Source of the DNA: Adenophora triphylla var. japonica
Lineage: Eukaryota; Streptophyta; Magnoliopsida; Asterales; Campanulaceae
Length of the DNA stretch: 64,000 nt
Direction of reading: 5' to 3'
NCBI GenBank assembly: GCA_022495995.1
Contig: JAFEMH010004906.1
Location: 62,001-126,000 of the forward strand
Under the pieces are notes generated by a model. It was not told the origin of the DNA, did no database searches, and saw nothing but the letters and a program-made list of their open reading frames with translations. The translations under genes were made by a program, and so were the position numbers. How positions within the stretch are numbered: the stretch's first letter is position 1; each line of letters opens with the position of its first letter. Shown one piece after another: positions 23,586 through 34,037 of this stretch.

Positions 23586-23992
23586 TGGACTGCATACCAG
23601 GGGTATTTTAGTCTTTTCACACTGAAATGTGATTGAGGTTGACAAGGGAGCTGTGGCATGCGTGCCACGTGTTCTGTGACTCACCAGGTTATGGAATTTC
23701 GTGCCATTGTTCCCGATTTTGTCCGTTTTTTGAATAACTGTTCGAAAAATGTCCGAAATGCCCCCGGAAAGTGCCGGAAAGTGCGTTTTTCAGGAGAAGC
23801 TGTACTTTTACATGCGACGACGTGTATTGAGTACGCTTCGACGTTGGGATGCACGGGATAGTCCCGGGACGTCTCATTGGCTTGAGAACGGGGAGCTTAA
23901 CGGGTTCCGGTTAACCTGGAGCGGGCCAGTTAACGGATTCCGGTTAACTTTTAACGGATTTTGGCGATCCGAATTTGGGTACTTACATTCGT

Positions 23993-25321
23993 GTACCTTC
24001 TTGAAATTCGAAGTGCAGTATTGGGTAGCCAAAATTTGAGGATATTCGCCAGAAAATTAAGATGAACCGGCCAAAATTAATGGAGTCTTGGCCTGAATTC
24101 ATTGTAATCTTTCGGCAATAATGGAATACAGCCGCCGTGAGACTTTTGGCCGATGAATTGAGATGGAATTGAACTCAAAAGTGTGAAGGACAGAGCTCTG
24201 GGCCGGAATCAATGGAAGAACTTGCCGAAATTTGTGAAGGGTTCAGCGGGATTTATGGAGATTTGGAATCAGAGTCAATTCGGCGGCAAGAATGGTGAGT
24301 ACACGGCCTGAACTTGTAAAGCTCGTCGGAAATAATGGAACATGTGGCCGGAATGGATGAAGGTTTGGACAGGGCTGGTTGGTTCGACTGGAGTTCAACA
24401 AACGGAGATGGTGGCGATTAGGGCATCGGCCGGAGTTGTGTTTGGGGGTGGGGTAATTTGAGAGAGAGAACAAAGGGAGAGACGGAAAATGGCGTGAGAG
24501 TGAGAGTGGGGAGAGGGCGCCGCTGTGAAAAATTCAATGTAGTTTTTTTTTAATTGCAAATGACCTTCGTGCCCCTGCTCCTTTGTAACCACTTTTGATC
24601 AGAGACATTTGTGTGATCACACAAATTTTGGCGTGGCACACACAACTGTTCTGAGACATTTGCGTGGTTACACAAAATTTTTGTGTGATCACGTCAATCT
24701 TCCTGTATCAATCCCTTTCCTTGACTTTCCTTAGCATTGATTTGTTAAAATAAAATCCGTACAACACTACAAAAATAAAACCAAAGCATAATATCCACCA
24801 AAATAATAACAATAAATTAAAATAATCACAAAAAAATAAATTAAAATAATTTGACTCAATGATAAAAAAATCTTTTTGGAGGGTGACAACTATTTACACT
24901 CCCCTATAAACCCACAAACTCGGAGAGACTCACAAAGAGTGACTCAAAACTTTTAGCATGCCATGATTTGATAAACATTTCGACCGCACTTTCGCTGCCT
25001 ACGTCCCCATTAATGTGAGCGGAGTACCCTACAAGAACAGACTCAGGTCACCATAGTTTGACACGTTCACGAAATAAAAGACACATAAAAGCGAAAGACA
25101 CGATTTTTATTTTATTTTTTATATGAATACCACCACCCCCACACTTAAACAATGCTATATCCTCATGGCATAAACCAAGAAAAACACAACATAACTTAAA
25201 TGCAAAGATGCTAATAACTGAAAGGAAAATACTGAAAGCAATAAATGTTACCTACGTTGGGTTGCCTCCCAACTAGCGCTTTAGTTATAGTCGTTAAGCT
25301 CGACATCATGCCCCAAAGAAA
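23993..25321 (-). other. Athila 3' region or another LTR remnant, no clear gene
   Basis: 23993-24720 is GC-richer and, on the minus strand, promoter-like. It has a perfect 18-bp palindrome TTTGTGTGATCACACAAA (24608-24625), a degraded second copy near 24681, then CT-rich leader-like sequence. It may be an LTR fragment of another family. 24721-25321 is AT-rich and ends with GGTTGCCTCCCAACTAGCGC, a phrase I associate with the end of Athila pol. No env-like domain is recognisable. Confidence 0.45.
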
Positions 25322-26502
25322 TTAGGTGGCCTCCTCCGGGTCCACTAACTCGACCACATCGATCTCCTCCACACTATCATCATTAGGCACGTCCTCATAA
25401 TAAGGCTTAACTCGGTGCCCGTTCACCTTGAATAGATTCCCATCTTTTGGGTTCTTGAGTTCAACCGCTACACGTGGGAAAACATTATCCACCTCATATG
25501 GCCCCGGCCACTTGGAGTACAACTCACCCGGAAACAACTTTAAACGGGAATTGAAAAGAAGGACTTTCATACCCGACCTTAAGTGTTTAGGCCTCAACTT
25601 CTTATCATGATATTTCTTTGTCCTTTCTTTATACAATTTTGCATTCCCATAGGCCTCATGTCAGAGCTCCTCAAGCTCATCAAGTGCAAGCAACCACTTT
25701 TCTCCCGCGACATTCAAATCCATGTTCAATTCTTCAACAGCCCAATACGCCTTGTGTTCCAACTCCACCGGGAGGTGACATTCTTTCCCATACAGGATCC
25801 TATACGGACTCATCCCAATAGGTGTTTTATATGCTGTTCTATATGCTCACAATGCATCCCCCAACTTCAATGCCCAATCTTTTCTGTTGGGAGGCACTAT
25901 TTTCTCAAGAATACCCTTGATTTGCCGATTACTCACCTCCACCTGGCCCAAAGTTTGGGGATGATATGCTGTAGCAAGCTTATGCACAACCCCATACTTT
26001 TTCAACACACCATTGAACAATCTATTAGTGAAATGGGTCCCTTGATCACTGATTATAGCCCGTGGTACGCCATACCTGCTAAAAATGTTATCAACCACAA
26101 ACTTGGAAACAACATTAGCATTGTTAGTCCGGGTGGCAATTGCCTCCACCCACTTTTAAACATAATCAACAGCCACAAGTATATACAAATAACTATGGGA
26201 CGGGGGAAAAGGGTCATAAAATCAATGCCCCACACATCAAAGATATCAACAATAAGATTATGATGTAACGGCATCTCATCTCTCTTTCCTATGCCACCGG
26301 CCCATTGGCATCTATCACACTTCTTATAAAACTCCTGAGCATCCTTAAAGATGGTGGGCCAATATAGTCCGGATTGAAAAACTTTTTTAGCGGTCTTTTG
26401 ACCACTAAAATGCCCACGACAATGGAGCTCATGACAAAACCTCAAAACACTCTTCTGCTCATGCTCAGGCACACATCGCCTCACAAGATTATCAGGACAC
26501 AA
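25322..26502 (-). pseudogene. Athila integrase
   Basis: Read from 26502 downward: a zinc-binding region (FCHELHCRGHFSGQ, then KKCDRCQWAG) and the core with DVWGIDFM (first catalytic Asp). The next blocks are FSRYGVPRAIISDQGTHF (second Asp) and AYHPQTLGQVEVSNRQI (Glu). The C-terminal part ends with [15 protein letters not shown] and [12 protein letters not shown] frame change lies near 26150-26053 and another interruption near 25650-25850, so it is not translated whole. The neighbour upstream is RNase H, as expected for gypsy pol order. Confidence 0.85.
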
Positions 26503-26505
26503 CTT

Positions 26506-27144
26506 TCAAAAATAAGGATCATCCCAAATGTAGTGTTTCACATCAGACTTAAACTTACGCTTTTGGTCATATGTGAAGTCTGGCAGAATCATACTAGACA
26601 CCAAATAATTAACAAAATCAGCATACCAAGGCTCTTGGACATGTAAAGCAAGAAGTTGTTCATTCGGAAAACTTTCATTAATCAGAATCACACTCTCTTC
26701 AACATTAAAATACGAGTAGTCCTCAAGCCTCGATAAATGATCCGCCACCACATTTTCGGTCCCCTTTTTATCCCGAATCTCAACATCAAATTCCTGTAAC
26801 AACAGCATCCACCTCAACAACCGAGGCTTAGCATCTTTCTTATTAAGCAAATATTTCAATGCAGCATGATCAGAATAGATAATCACCTTCAAACTAAGCA
26901 AGTAAGAACGAAATTTTTCCAAAGCAAACACAACAGCCAAAAACTCTTTTTCAGTGGTGGTGTAATTCAGTTGTGCCTCATTTAAGGTTCTACTTTCATA
27001 ATGGATAGCACAAGGCGATTTCTCTATTTTCTGCCCCAAAATAGCCCCAATTGAAAAATCAGACGCATCACACATAATCTCAAAAGGATGAGACCAATTG
27101 GGGCTAGACAGAATGAGGGCACAAGTCAACTTATCTTTAAGCAA
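26506..27144 (-). pseudogene. Athila RNase H domain
   Basis: Starting near 27144: [19 protein letters not shown] (catalytic Asp), [19 protein letters not shown] (Glu), [14 protein letters not shown] (Asp) and [12 protein letters not shown]. All active-site residues are present. The frame is open to 26506 and runs into the integrase linker. It is separated from RT by a stop and frame change at about 27145-27236. Confidence 0.85.
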
Positions 27145-27236
27145 ATTGAAAGCATTTAAACAATCTTAGTCGAAGATGAACTCGGTATCTTTGGCCAACA
27201 AGTTACATAACGGCTTGCAAATTTTTGAAAAATCTT

Positions 27237-28067
27237 TTATGAAATGCCGTAGAAACCCGCATGGCCCAAGAAACTTCGAACACCTTTAACCGAAATTGGG
27301 GGAGGTAATTTAGCAATCGCATCAATTTTTGCCCTATCAACCTCTATGCCCCTACTTGACACCACATGTCCTAACACAATACCTTCCCTAATAAGAAAAT
27401 GACACTTCTCCCAACTCAATGTCAAGTTGGTCTCACAACACCTCTTCAAGACCAATGTCAAGTTCTTGAGGCAACCCTCAAAAATGTATCCAAACACCGA
27501 GAAATCATCCATGAACACCTCCACACACCTCTCCAACAATTCAGAAAAAATGGATGTCATGCACCCTTAAAAGGTCACCGATGCATTACAAAGCCCAAAG
27601 GGAATCCGTCTATAAGCAAATGTGCCAAAGGGGCACGTGAAGGTGGTCTTGGCTTGGTCCTTAGGATCAATGGCTATCTGATTATAGCCCAAAAAACCAT
27701 CCAAGAAACAATAATAGGCGTGACCTGCCAACCTCTCAAGCATCTGATCAATGAAAGGGAGAGGGAAGTGATCTTTTTTTGTTGCGGCATTTAATTTCCA
27801 CAAATCTATATACATCCTAAGGCCTGTTACTTCCCTAATTAGCACTTCCTCCCCTTTCTCATTTTGGACCACAGTGATCCCTGACCTCTTTGGTACCACT
27901 TGTACCGGACTCACCCACTCACTAGCCTCTATTGGGAAAATAATTCCCGCATCTAACAACTTGAGTACTTCCTTTCTAATAGCTTCCTCCATGTGAGGAT
28001 TCAATTTTCTCTGCCTTTCTCTAGACAGTTTAACCCCATCTTCGAGAGTGATCCTATGCATGCACAT
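27237..28067 (-). pseudogene. Athila reverse transcriptase
   Basis: Blocks in order on the minus strand: GVKLSRERQRKLNPHMEE, LLDAGIIFPIEASEWVSPVQ, VVPKRSGITVV, LRMYIDLWKLNAATKKDHFP, YYCFLDGFLGYNQIAI and AYRRIPFGLCNASVTF. These end at 27567, and RT resumes at 27560 with the catalytic box in VFMDDFSVFG. The FMDD form in place of YxDD is usual in Athila RT. A stop/frame change near 27565 breaks it. Confidence 0.87.
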
Positions 28068-28101
28068 CGAAGGACTAATCCCCTTTAATGTCCTTTAAGG
28101 T

Positions 28102-29535
28102 CTACCTTATGGCCTCTCTATACTCACACAAAACCTCTAACAAGCGGGCCTCCTGATCTAGGGTCAAATCTGCTGCAATAATTACTAGCAAAGTCTCACC
28201 CTCCCCTAAGAATGCATACTTTAAATTTGAGGGATGAGTTTTAAGCTCAAGGACCGGGGGTTTTTCAATTGATGGCACCATTTTTTCATTAAAATGGCCT
28301 AGGGAGTGAGATGGGCCATCACTCAAGTGAAAATCACTCGCCTTATCATCAATGGCCATTATGTGGGAACCCACATTATCCCCAGTCTTCTCACCATCAT
28401 TTAGAAGCCTCTCCAATTCATTAACCTCTTGATCATGCCACTTAGACTCCTCATGCACACACTCATCAATAATATCCAACTCATCTACATACATGCAAGA
28501 CTCATCATGTTCCACATGATTTTTCATTATATCAAACACATTTATTTCAATCCTTTCATTTATAACGGTCATAGAAAGAGTGCCATTACTAACATTTATC
28601 ATAGTGTTAGTTGTTTCCATGAAAGGTCGCCCAAGCAATATGGGTGAGTCACGGCGACTTCCTTCACCGTGAGGCATCTCAAGAACCACGAAATCGATCG
28701 GAATAATCAATGAACCAACCTGGACTAAAACATCCTCTACAATGCCCAAGGGTCTTTTAATGGACCGATCGGCAAGTTGTAGAGCCATCATAGTGGGTTT
28801 TAGTTCAGGTAAACCCAACTCAAGATACATGTAATATGGCAACAAGTTAATGCTAGCCCCAAGATCTAGCATAGCCTTCACCGTGTTAAAATCCCCCAAA
28901 GTAATGGAAATTAGAAAACTCCCGGGATCTTTCATTTTTGGCGGAAGACTATGTTTGACCACAGCGCTAGCACTCTCTCCTATCAACACTCTATCATCTT
29001 TCCCGTACTTAATTTTTCTGGAATTTATTTCTTTAATGAATTTTGCATAAGCCGGAACATTCTTTATCACATTCAAAAGAGGCAAATTTATATTTATTTT
29101 CGAAAACATGTCAATTAGCTCTTTCATTTGATGATCCAGTTTAGTTCTCAAAAATCTTCCAGGAAAAGGGATGAGAGGTACATATGGCTTAGGGATGGGG
29201 GTATCAGCAATCACATCTTTCCCCAATCCATTTGCACACTCATCTTCAGAAACAACATCCTCCACAACCACAATTTCAACACTAGGAGGTTCCACAACAG
29301 GGGACTCAACCACAGGAGATTTAGGAGGAAAAGAAGGAGAAGCTACCTGAATGTCTACCTGTTTGCCATCCCGTAAGGTGATGATGGCCTTATCTTGCTC
29401 CCCTTGGCTAGGGAATGTACCCGGCTGTCGTCCCTGTAGTGCTTGAGCCAATTGACCCATTTGGGTCTCCAACTTTTTCATTGTAGCTACTTGGTTGTTA
29501 CTTGATTGATGCTGCTCTGCTCTCATCTGATCCAT
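28102..29535 (-). pseudogene. Athila gag C-terminus, protease and linker
   Basis: A 477-residue open frame. It begins with a coiled segment (QVATMKKLETQMGQLAQAL) and contains PLIPFPGRFLRTKLDHQMK and VPAYAKFIKEINSRK, Athila hallmarks before the protease. The protease core reads ITLGDFNTVKAMLDLGASIN, with DLG in place of the usual DTG/DSG. The acidic region after it leads to RT, whose frame starts after a stop near 28085. The DLG may be a mutation or a lineage variant. Confidence 0.83.
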
Positions 29536-29619
29536 GGCCTCTTCCCATGGATCTTTCTTCCTCTCAAAGGGCCCCTGAGGTGGTTGGGTATGGAGGGTCT
29601 TGTTCTGCTGATTTCAACC

Positions 29620-30335
29620 TCATGACAAATTGGGATGTCTCGGCTCTGCTTGCCACCCTGGATTGTACGTATTATCATACTGATTATTGTTTGGTGGGAA
29701 CCTTTGACCATATCCTTGCATAGCCTGTACCTGCTCAGTGTCATAGCTATAGGGACTAGTAGTGGGACAAGAATTATAATCATGAGTTTTAGATCCACAT
29801 GTCACACAACTATCATAAACAAGATGAGCAGCAGAAGGCACAGAAGAAACATTTTGCATAGCTAATTTATCAAATATTTGGTTTAATAATGCAAACTTCC
29901 TAGCAATCTCATTACTTAACCCTACCTCATTTACTCCCCTTGTTGTCCCCTTTGATCCCTTCTGTTGAGAGTTAGCACTTAACATCTCAAACAGCTCCTG
30001 ACACTGTTGGACAGTCTTGCTACCTAAACTACCTCCTGCGGCATTGTCTACCATTGATTGGTATTCAGGGGATAAAGCCCCATAAAAAGTTTGATGCAAC
30101 ATGGAAGCAGGGAAGTTATGGTGAGGACACTGAACTTGTAACATCTTAAATCTATCCCATGCCTCGTGAAAGGCTTCCCCCGACTCTTGAGCAAATCCCA
30201 TAATTTTAACCCTAAAATTAGTCATTACATCATAAGGGTAAAAATTTGTAAGAAAAGCATCATGCAAAGCATCCCAAGTGGTGACGCTACTATGAGGAAG
30301 TAACAATAGCCATGTTTTGGCTTTATCTTTCAATG
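29620..30335 (-). pseudogene. gag: Athila gag, distal part (split by insertion)
   Basis: The minus-strand frame starts at the insertion junction (30335) with KDKAKTWLLLLP and continues WDALHDAFLTNFYPYDV, FHEAWDRFKMLQVQCPHHNF, FYGALSPEYQSMVDNAAGG and a zinc-knuckle-like CVTCGSKTHDYNSC. This is the Athila gag capsid. The upstream half of the same domain lies at 49174-49611, beyond the 18.8-kb insertion; the frame is continuous across it if one copy of the caatg duplication is removed. Confidence 0.87.
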
Positions 30336-31939
30336 TGAATGTGCGCTCGCCCGAAAAAAATAATAAAAGGAGTCACCACGCCATTTTAAAGGAAACATTG
30401 AAAACCTTTTTGAAAGAGAAAATGGGTTCGGGGGTCAGGTTATGTGTTGGGAAGAACCGAGAGTTCACCCAACACGCCTCATCCATAGACGAGTTTTTCT
30501 ATGTTCAACATTCAAGACATTCTATAAGTGTGTGCAAAGTGTATATGACAAGATATGTATAAAATGCATTTTAATGCTTCATTTTATTGCTCGACAAAGG
30601 GAAATACAACTTGTGAACCTTTTACTCTGGGAGGCCACATCCCATTTTACAACGAGGAAGAACAGGTTACAACTGAAACTGAACCTGCTGCATAGGGCTC
30701 ATTGTGTCGCGTGACACAGGATCTGAGGGATCAATTGTGTCGCGTGACACAACAAAACACATTGCATAGGTTTTACAAATCAAGCACAGAATTGAAACAG
30801 ATCTATCCAATCATTTCAAATGAATGTGGACATTGAAGATCCACACTCTGTTTGAAATGATAATCAAACTAATTGAAACAACTTACAACTGAAGGATGAT
30901 CTCTGCAGATGGGCACGATGTGTCGCGTGACACAGGACTCCAATTGTCCAATTGTTTCGCGTGACACAGGTTTACCATCAACAGGAACCTTACAATCGAG
31001 AAACAGATACAATAGAAGATGATTCAGATCCAAATACCATATCAATTCAACTCAGAAATAAAGCATTAACCACGAATACACCAAAGGAATGTGGATATGG
31101 GAGATCCACACTCCCTTGACAACCAAATTGCAATAATTCCAATAGATCACATCATGAATAAGCGATTGAACCAAGCAAATCGAATTTAAACAGAGAGATG
31201 GCAGTTGCCACTTGATAATCAGAGGCGGATGGAGTCTGATTATCAAGTGGAGCGAGGGGAATTGCAATGAAGCAAGTAGATGAGAGAGAGAGAGAGATGT
31301 AAGGAATTGTTACCCTTGTAGATCCACCACCAATACACTAGGTTAGGTGTATTGGCCTTCAATTCAGCTTTTGGACGTGGAATTGAGCACAGGTGGGATG
31401 CTAGCCTTCAGAACTTCAATTGGATAGGGTTGTATGAAGGTGGATGGTTGAAGTGTGTAGGAGAGAGGTTGAATTGGTGGGGATTAGTAGGTGTTGTGTG
31501 TGGGAGGAGGAGAGAGAAAGGTTTCTGGTGTAATTTCTGTAGGGTAACATTGTGGAGTGGAAAAGGGATCTATTTCTGAGAAGGGGAGGGTCTTATTTAT
31601 AGCTGCAGATCATGGTCACCTTGTGTCGCACGGCACTCTGTAACCACTTTCCAAGGCTTCGAGTTGTCGCGTGACACAAGGTGTCACCAACCATTTTTGG
31701 CGCCAAATCTGGTTCTGGAATATTCTGGGATAATACCCAAAAGGTCCAAAATAGATTTATTCCCTTTAGGTCCTTTGGCCTGAGCAAAGTACAAAGAAGT
31801 ACTTCCTTCGCGAGAAACTTATGAAATGTTTCCGGAAGTCTCAAGATAGATCGAGAATTTACCAAAACACCCCTTAATGCAATTTTATTACATTAAAATG
31901 CATCTAAAAAAGGTTGCGAATTAGATTGGCGTACTTACA
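30336..31939 (-). repeat. 3' LTR of the Ogre-like LARD
   Basis: Begins TGAATGTGCGCTCGCC and ends GGCGTACTTACA (plus strand). Its internal palindromes TGTGTCGCGTGACACA are at 30703-30718, 30736-30751 and 30919-30934, with degraded copies near 30952, 31622 and 31663. A copy of the PBS core (GGAGTCACCAC at 30369-30379, one base changed) lies near the LTR end. Confidence 0.92.
31594..31678 (-). promoter_or_regulatory. LARD LTR core promoter: TATA plus palindromic sites
   Basis: On the minus strand TATAAATA is at 31601-31594. A degraded palindrome (TGTGTCGCACGGCAC, from 31622) starts 20 bases upstream of it and a better one (TTGTCGCGTGACACAA) lies at about 31664-31679. The same arrangement recurs in the 5' LTR around 48824-48908. 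Confidence 0.58.
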
Positions 31940-32080
31940 GAGCCCCTCGGCAACGACACTTACGGAATAATTGAGGTTGTCGATAAAATAAGACCCAATC
32001 TCAATGAGCAACTGGAAGATAAGACGAGGGGCTGGACAAATGATCTGGGAGATCAGATGGCTGGACTTTTGGAGAAAGGA

Positions 32081-32122
32081 TTCCTACGTATCCCTGGAGG
32101 GAATCAAGCCGGTCGTAGTTCA
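32081..32122 (-). other. Conserved hairpin motif CTACGTATCC...CGTAGTTC (7 copies in window)
   Basis: Plus-strand form: CCTACGTATCCCTGGAGGG, AATCAAGCC, GGTCGTAGTTC. Other copies: 44534-44580, 55448-55489, 55981-56022, 59693-59735, 59793-59833 and 60206-60246. All lie in the 3' regions of minus-strand Ogre-like elements. Outer arms CTACG/CGTAG pair (one copy, 59693, has CATAG). An inner stem changes sequence but stays paired (TCCC..GGGA; CTCCT..AGGAG at 44534). Confidence 0.75.
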
Positions 32123-32127
32123 GACTA

Positions 32128-33005
32128 TTCGGAGGTGTCTGACCCAAAGAGACTATTAGGAAGCGTCTGAACCCGGTGGAAGACTATTATGAGGTGTCTG
32201 AACCCGGCGAAAGACTGTTATGAGGCATCTGAACCCGGCGAAAGACCACATGAGGCATCTAAACTTGGTGGAAGATCAAGTTATGAGGCGTTCCGAACCC
32301 AGCTGAAGACTGTTATGAGGCGCCCGAACCCGCGGAAGACTGTTATGAGGCATCTCGAACTCCGCTGGAAGACTGTTATGAGGCATCTGAACCCGGCGAA
32401 AGACTGTTATGAGGCATCTGAACCCGTTGGAAGACTGTTATGAGGCGCTTCCGAACCGTGGAAGACCTGTTAGGAGGCGTCTCGAACCCGCTGGAAGACC
32501 GCATGAGGCGTCCGAACCTGGAAGATCAAGCATGAGGCGTCTCCGAACCACTGGAAGACTATTATGAGGCGTCCCGACCTCGCTGGAAGACTCAGTTATG
32601 AGGCGTCTCAACCTATTGGAAGACTGTTATAAGGCGTCTAGACCCGTTGGAAGACTGTTATGAGGCGTCCTGGGAACCCGTGGAAGCACCGTTATGAGGC
32701 ATCTAAACCCGGCTGGAAGATCAAGTATGAGGCGTCTCGAACCCGCTGGAAGACTGCAGAGGAGGCGTCCGAACCCGCTGGAAGACCGTTATGAGGCGTC
32801 TCGAACCTACTGAAGATCAAGTATGAGGCGTCTAAACCCGTTGGAAGACTGTTATGAGGCGTCTGAACCCGTTGGAAGACTGTTATGAGGCATCTGAACC
32901 CATTGGAAGACTGTTATGAGGTGTCTGGACCCGGTGGAAGACTCACTATGAGGCGTCTGACCCACCCGTGGGAAGATCTGCTTGAGGCGTCTGAACTCGG
33001 TGGAA
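32128..33005. repeat. Tandem array, about 30-bp unit (GACTGTTATGAGGCGTCTGAACCCG)
   Basis: Some 25-28 degenerate units of the form AGACTGTTATGAGGCGTCTGA plus ACCCGTTGGA run through this stretch. It lies next to the 3' LTR, in the element's 3' untranslated region. Open frames such as RHLNPAKDCYEASEP are repeat artefacts. Confidence 0.92.
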
Positions 33006-33262
33006 GACTGTTCGGGGAATCACCCAAGGACTTGACTGTTCGGGGAGTCACCCAAGACTTGACTGTTTGGGGAGTCACCCAATGACTTGACTGTTCAAGG
33101 AGTCACCCAAGGACTTGACTGTTTGGGGAGTCACCCAAGGACTTGACTGTTCGGGGAGTCACCCAAGGACTTGACTGTTCGGGGAGTCACCCAAGGACTT
33201 GACTGTTCGGGGAGTCACCCAAGGACTTGACTGTTCGGGGAGTCACCCAAGGACTTGACTAA
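33006..33262. repeat. Tandem array, 28-bp unit, about 9 copies
   Basis: The unit GACTGTTCGGGGAGTCACCC plus AAGGACTT repeats almost perfectly. It contains overlapping short inverted repeats (GACT..AGTC and AGTC..GACT). It is far more uniform than the array before it, so probably more recently amplified. Confidence 0.93.
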
Positions 33263-33309
33263 CGCTTTTAGGAAAGTAATCGACTGAGATATGCTTTCAT
33301 ACATGTGCT

Positions 33310-33560
33310 GTGCTTACCTGTAGCTGCCGGAGGGACTGATGCTATTGCTGGTCGTGGGAAGTTGTAGCTACCGGAAGGTCTCATGCTACTGCTTGGTGGA
33401 AAGTTGTAGCTGCCGGAGGGTCTCGTGCTACTGATTGGTGGAAAGTTGTAGCTGCCGAAGGGTCTCGTGCTACTGCTTGATGGGAGGTAGCTGTTAAGGG
33501 TTTCATGCTACCATTGATTCTGCTGGGGATAGGTGTAGCTGTCGGAGGGTCTGATGCTAT
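33310..33560. repeat. Tandem array, about 55-60 bp unit (GTAGCTGCCGGAGGGTCT)
   Basis: Four to five units with GTAGCTGCCGGAGGGTCTCG, TGCTACTG and GGTGGAAAGTT. A third independent repeat family in the same 3' region. The following 33561-34037 is LARD interior without recognisable genes; two copies of CTGGGGCAGCTGGAGCTCTTTT-like sequence stand at about 33661 and 33705. Confidence 0.85.
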
Positions 33561-34037
33561 CGTTGCTGGGGAGACTGACAGATGCGAACTCTTTGTCTCG
33601 GTTTATCATGCAGAATAGGCTTTTGAAGTCGCCGAGACTGGTGAGCATTATTGCTTGGATACTGGGGCAGCTGGAGCTCTTTTGAACAAGCATTGCTTGG
33701 AGACTGGGCAGCTGGAGCTCTTTTCGACGGTGCTAAAGAGTTCGAAGGTGACGGGTCTGATGAAGATAATAAAGGCGGGATCTGCCACCTGCAGGATTTG
33801 GAATCCTTGTCCAAGATTGTGATTTGAGGGGCAATCCTCATGATCAAATTACGATCATTTGACTATTGTACCCTGCGAGGGGAAAACACAACACTCTAGG
33901 CACTTTACATTTTATTTTATTATGCGTTATTGATCTATTGTTGGACAAGTCCATCTCAGCTAGGATGGGAATGGAGTGAGGATCTTGCACGGCTTGACAA
34001 GCGGATATGCATGTACCAGTTATGCTATGATGGATTG

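Larger units (their letters stand above)
21861..23987 (-). mobile_element. Solo LTR of an Ogre-like element, inserted in Athila
   Basis: It starts TGAAATTACCCGAA and ends GGGTACTTACA on the plus strand. The same end is shared with the Ogre-like LTRs at 31939, 55275 and 59571. Flanks TACGT and TTCGT look like a 5-bp target duplication with one mismatch. No internal sequence or partner LTR is present, so this is probably what remains after LTR-LTR recombination. The minus-strand promoter has TATAAATA at 23455-23462 with AGTCCG-type palindromes just upstream. Confidence 0.83.

Noticed and set aside
20714..25321. Possible env-like gene of Athila
   Set aside because: Athila elements can carry an env-like ORF here, but I see only short frames without transmembrane or signal-peptide pattern.
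33006..33262. Regular direct repeats that could suggest a CRISPR array
   Set aside because: The units are contiguous 28-bp repeats without unique spacers, no cas genes exist, and the DNA is from a plant nucleus.
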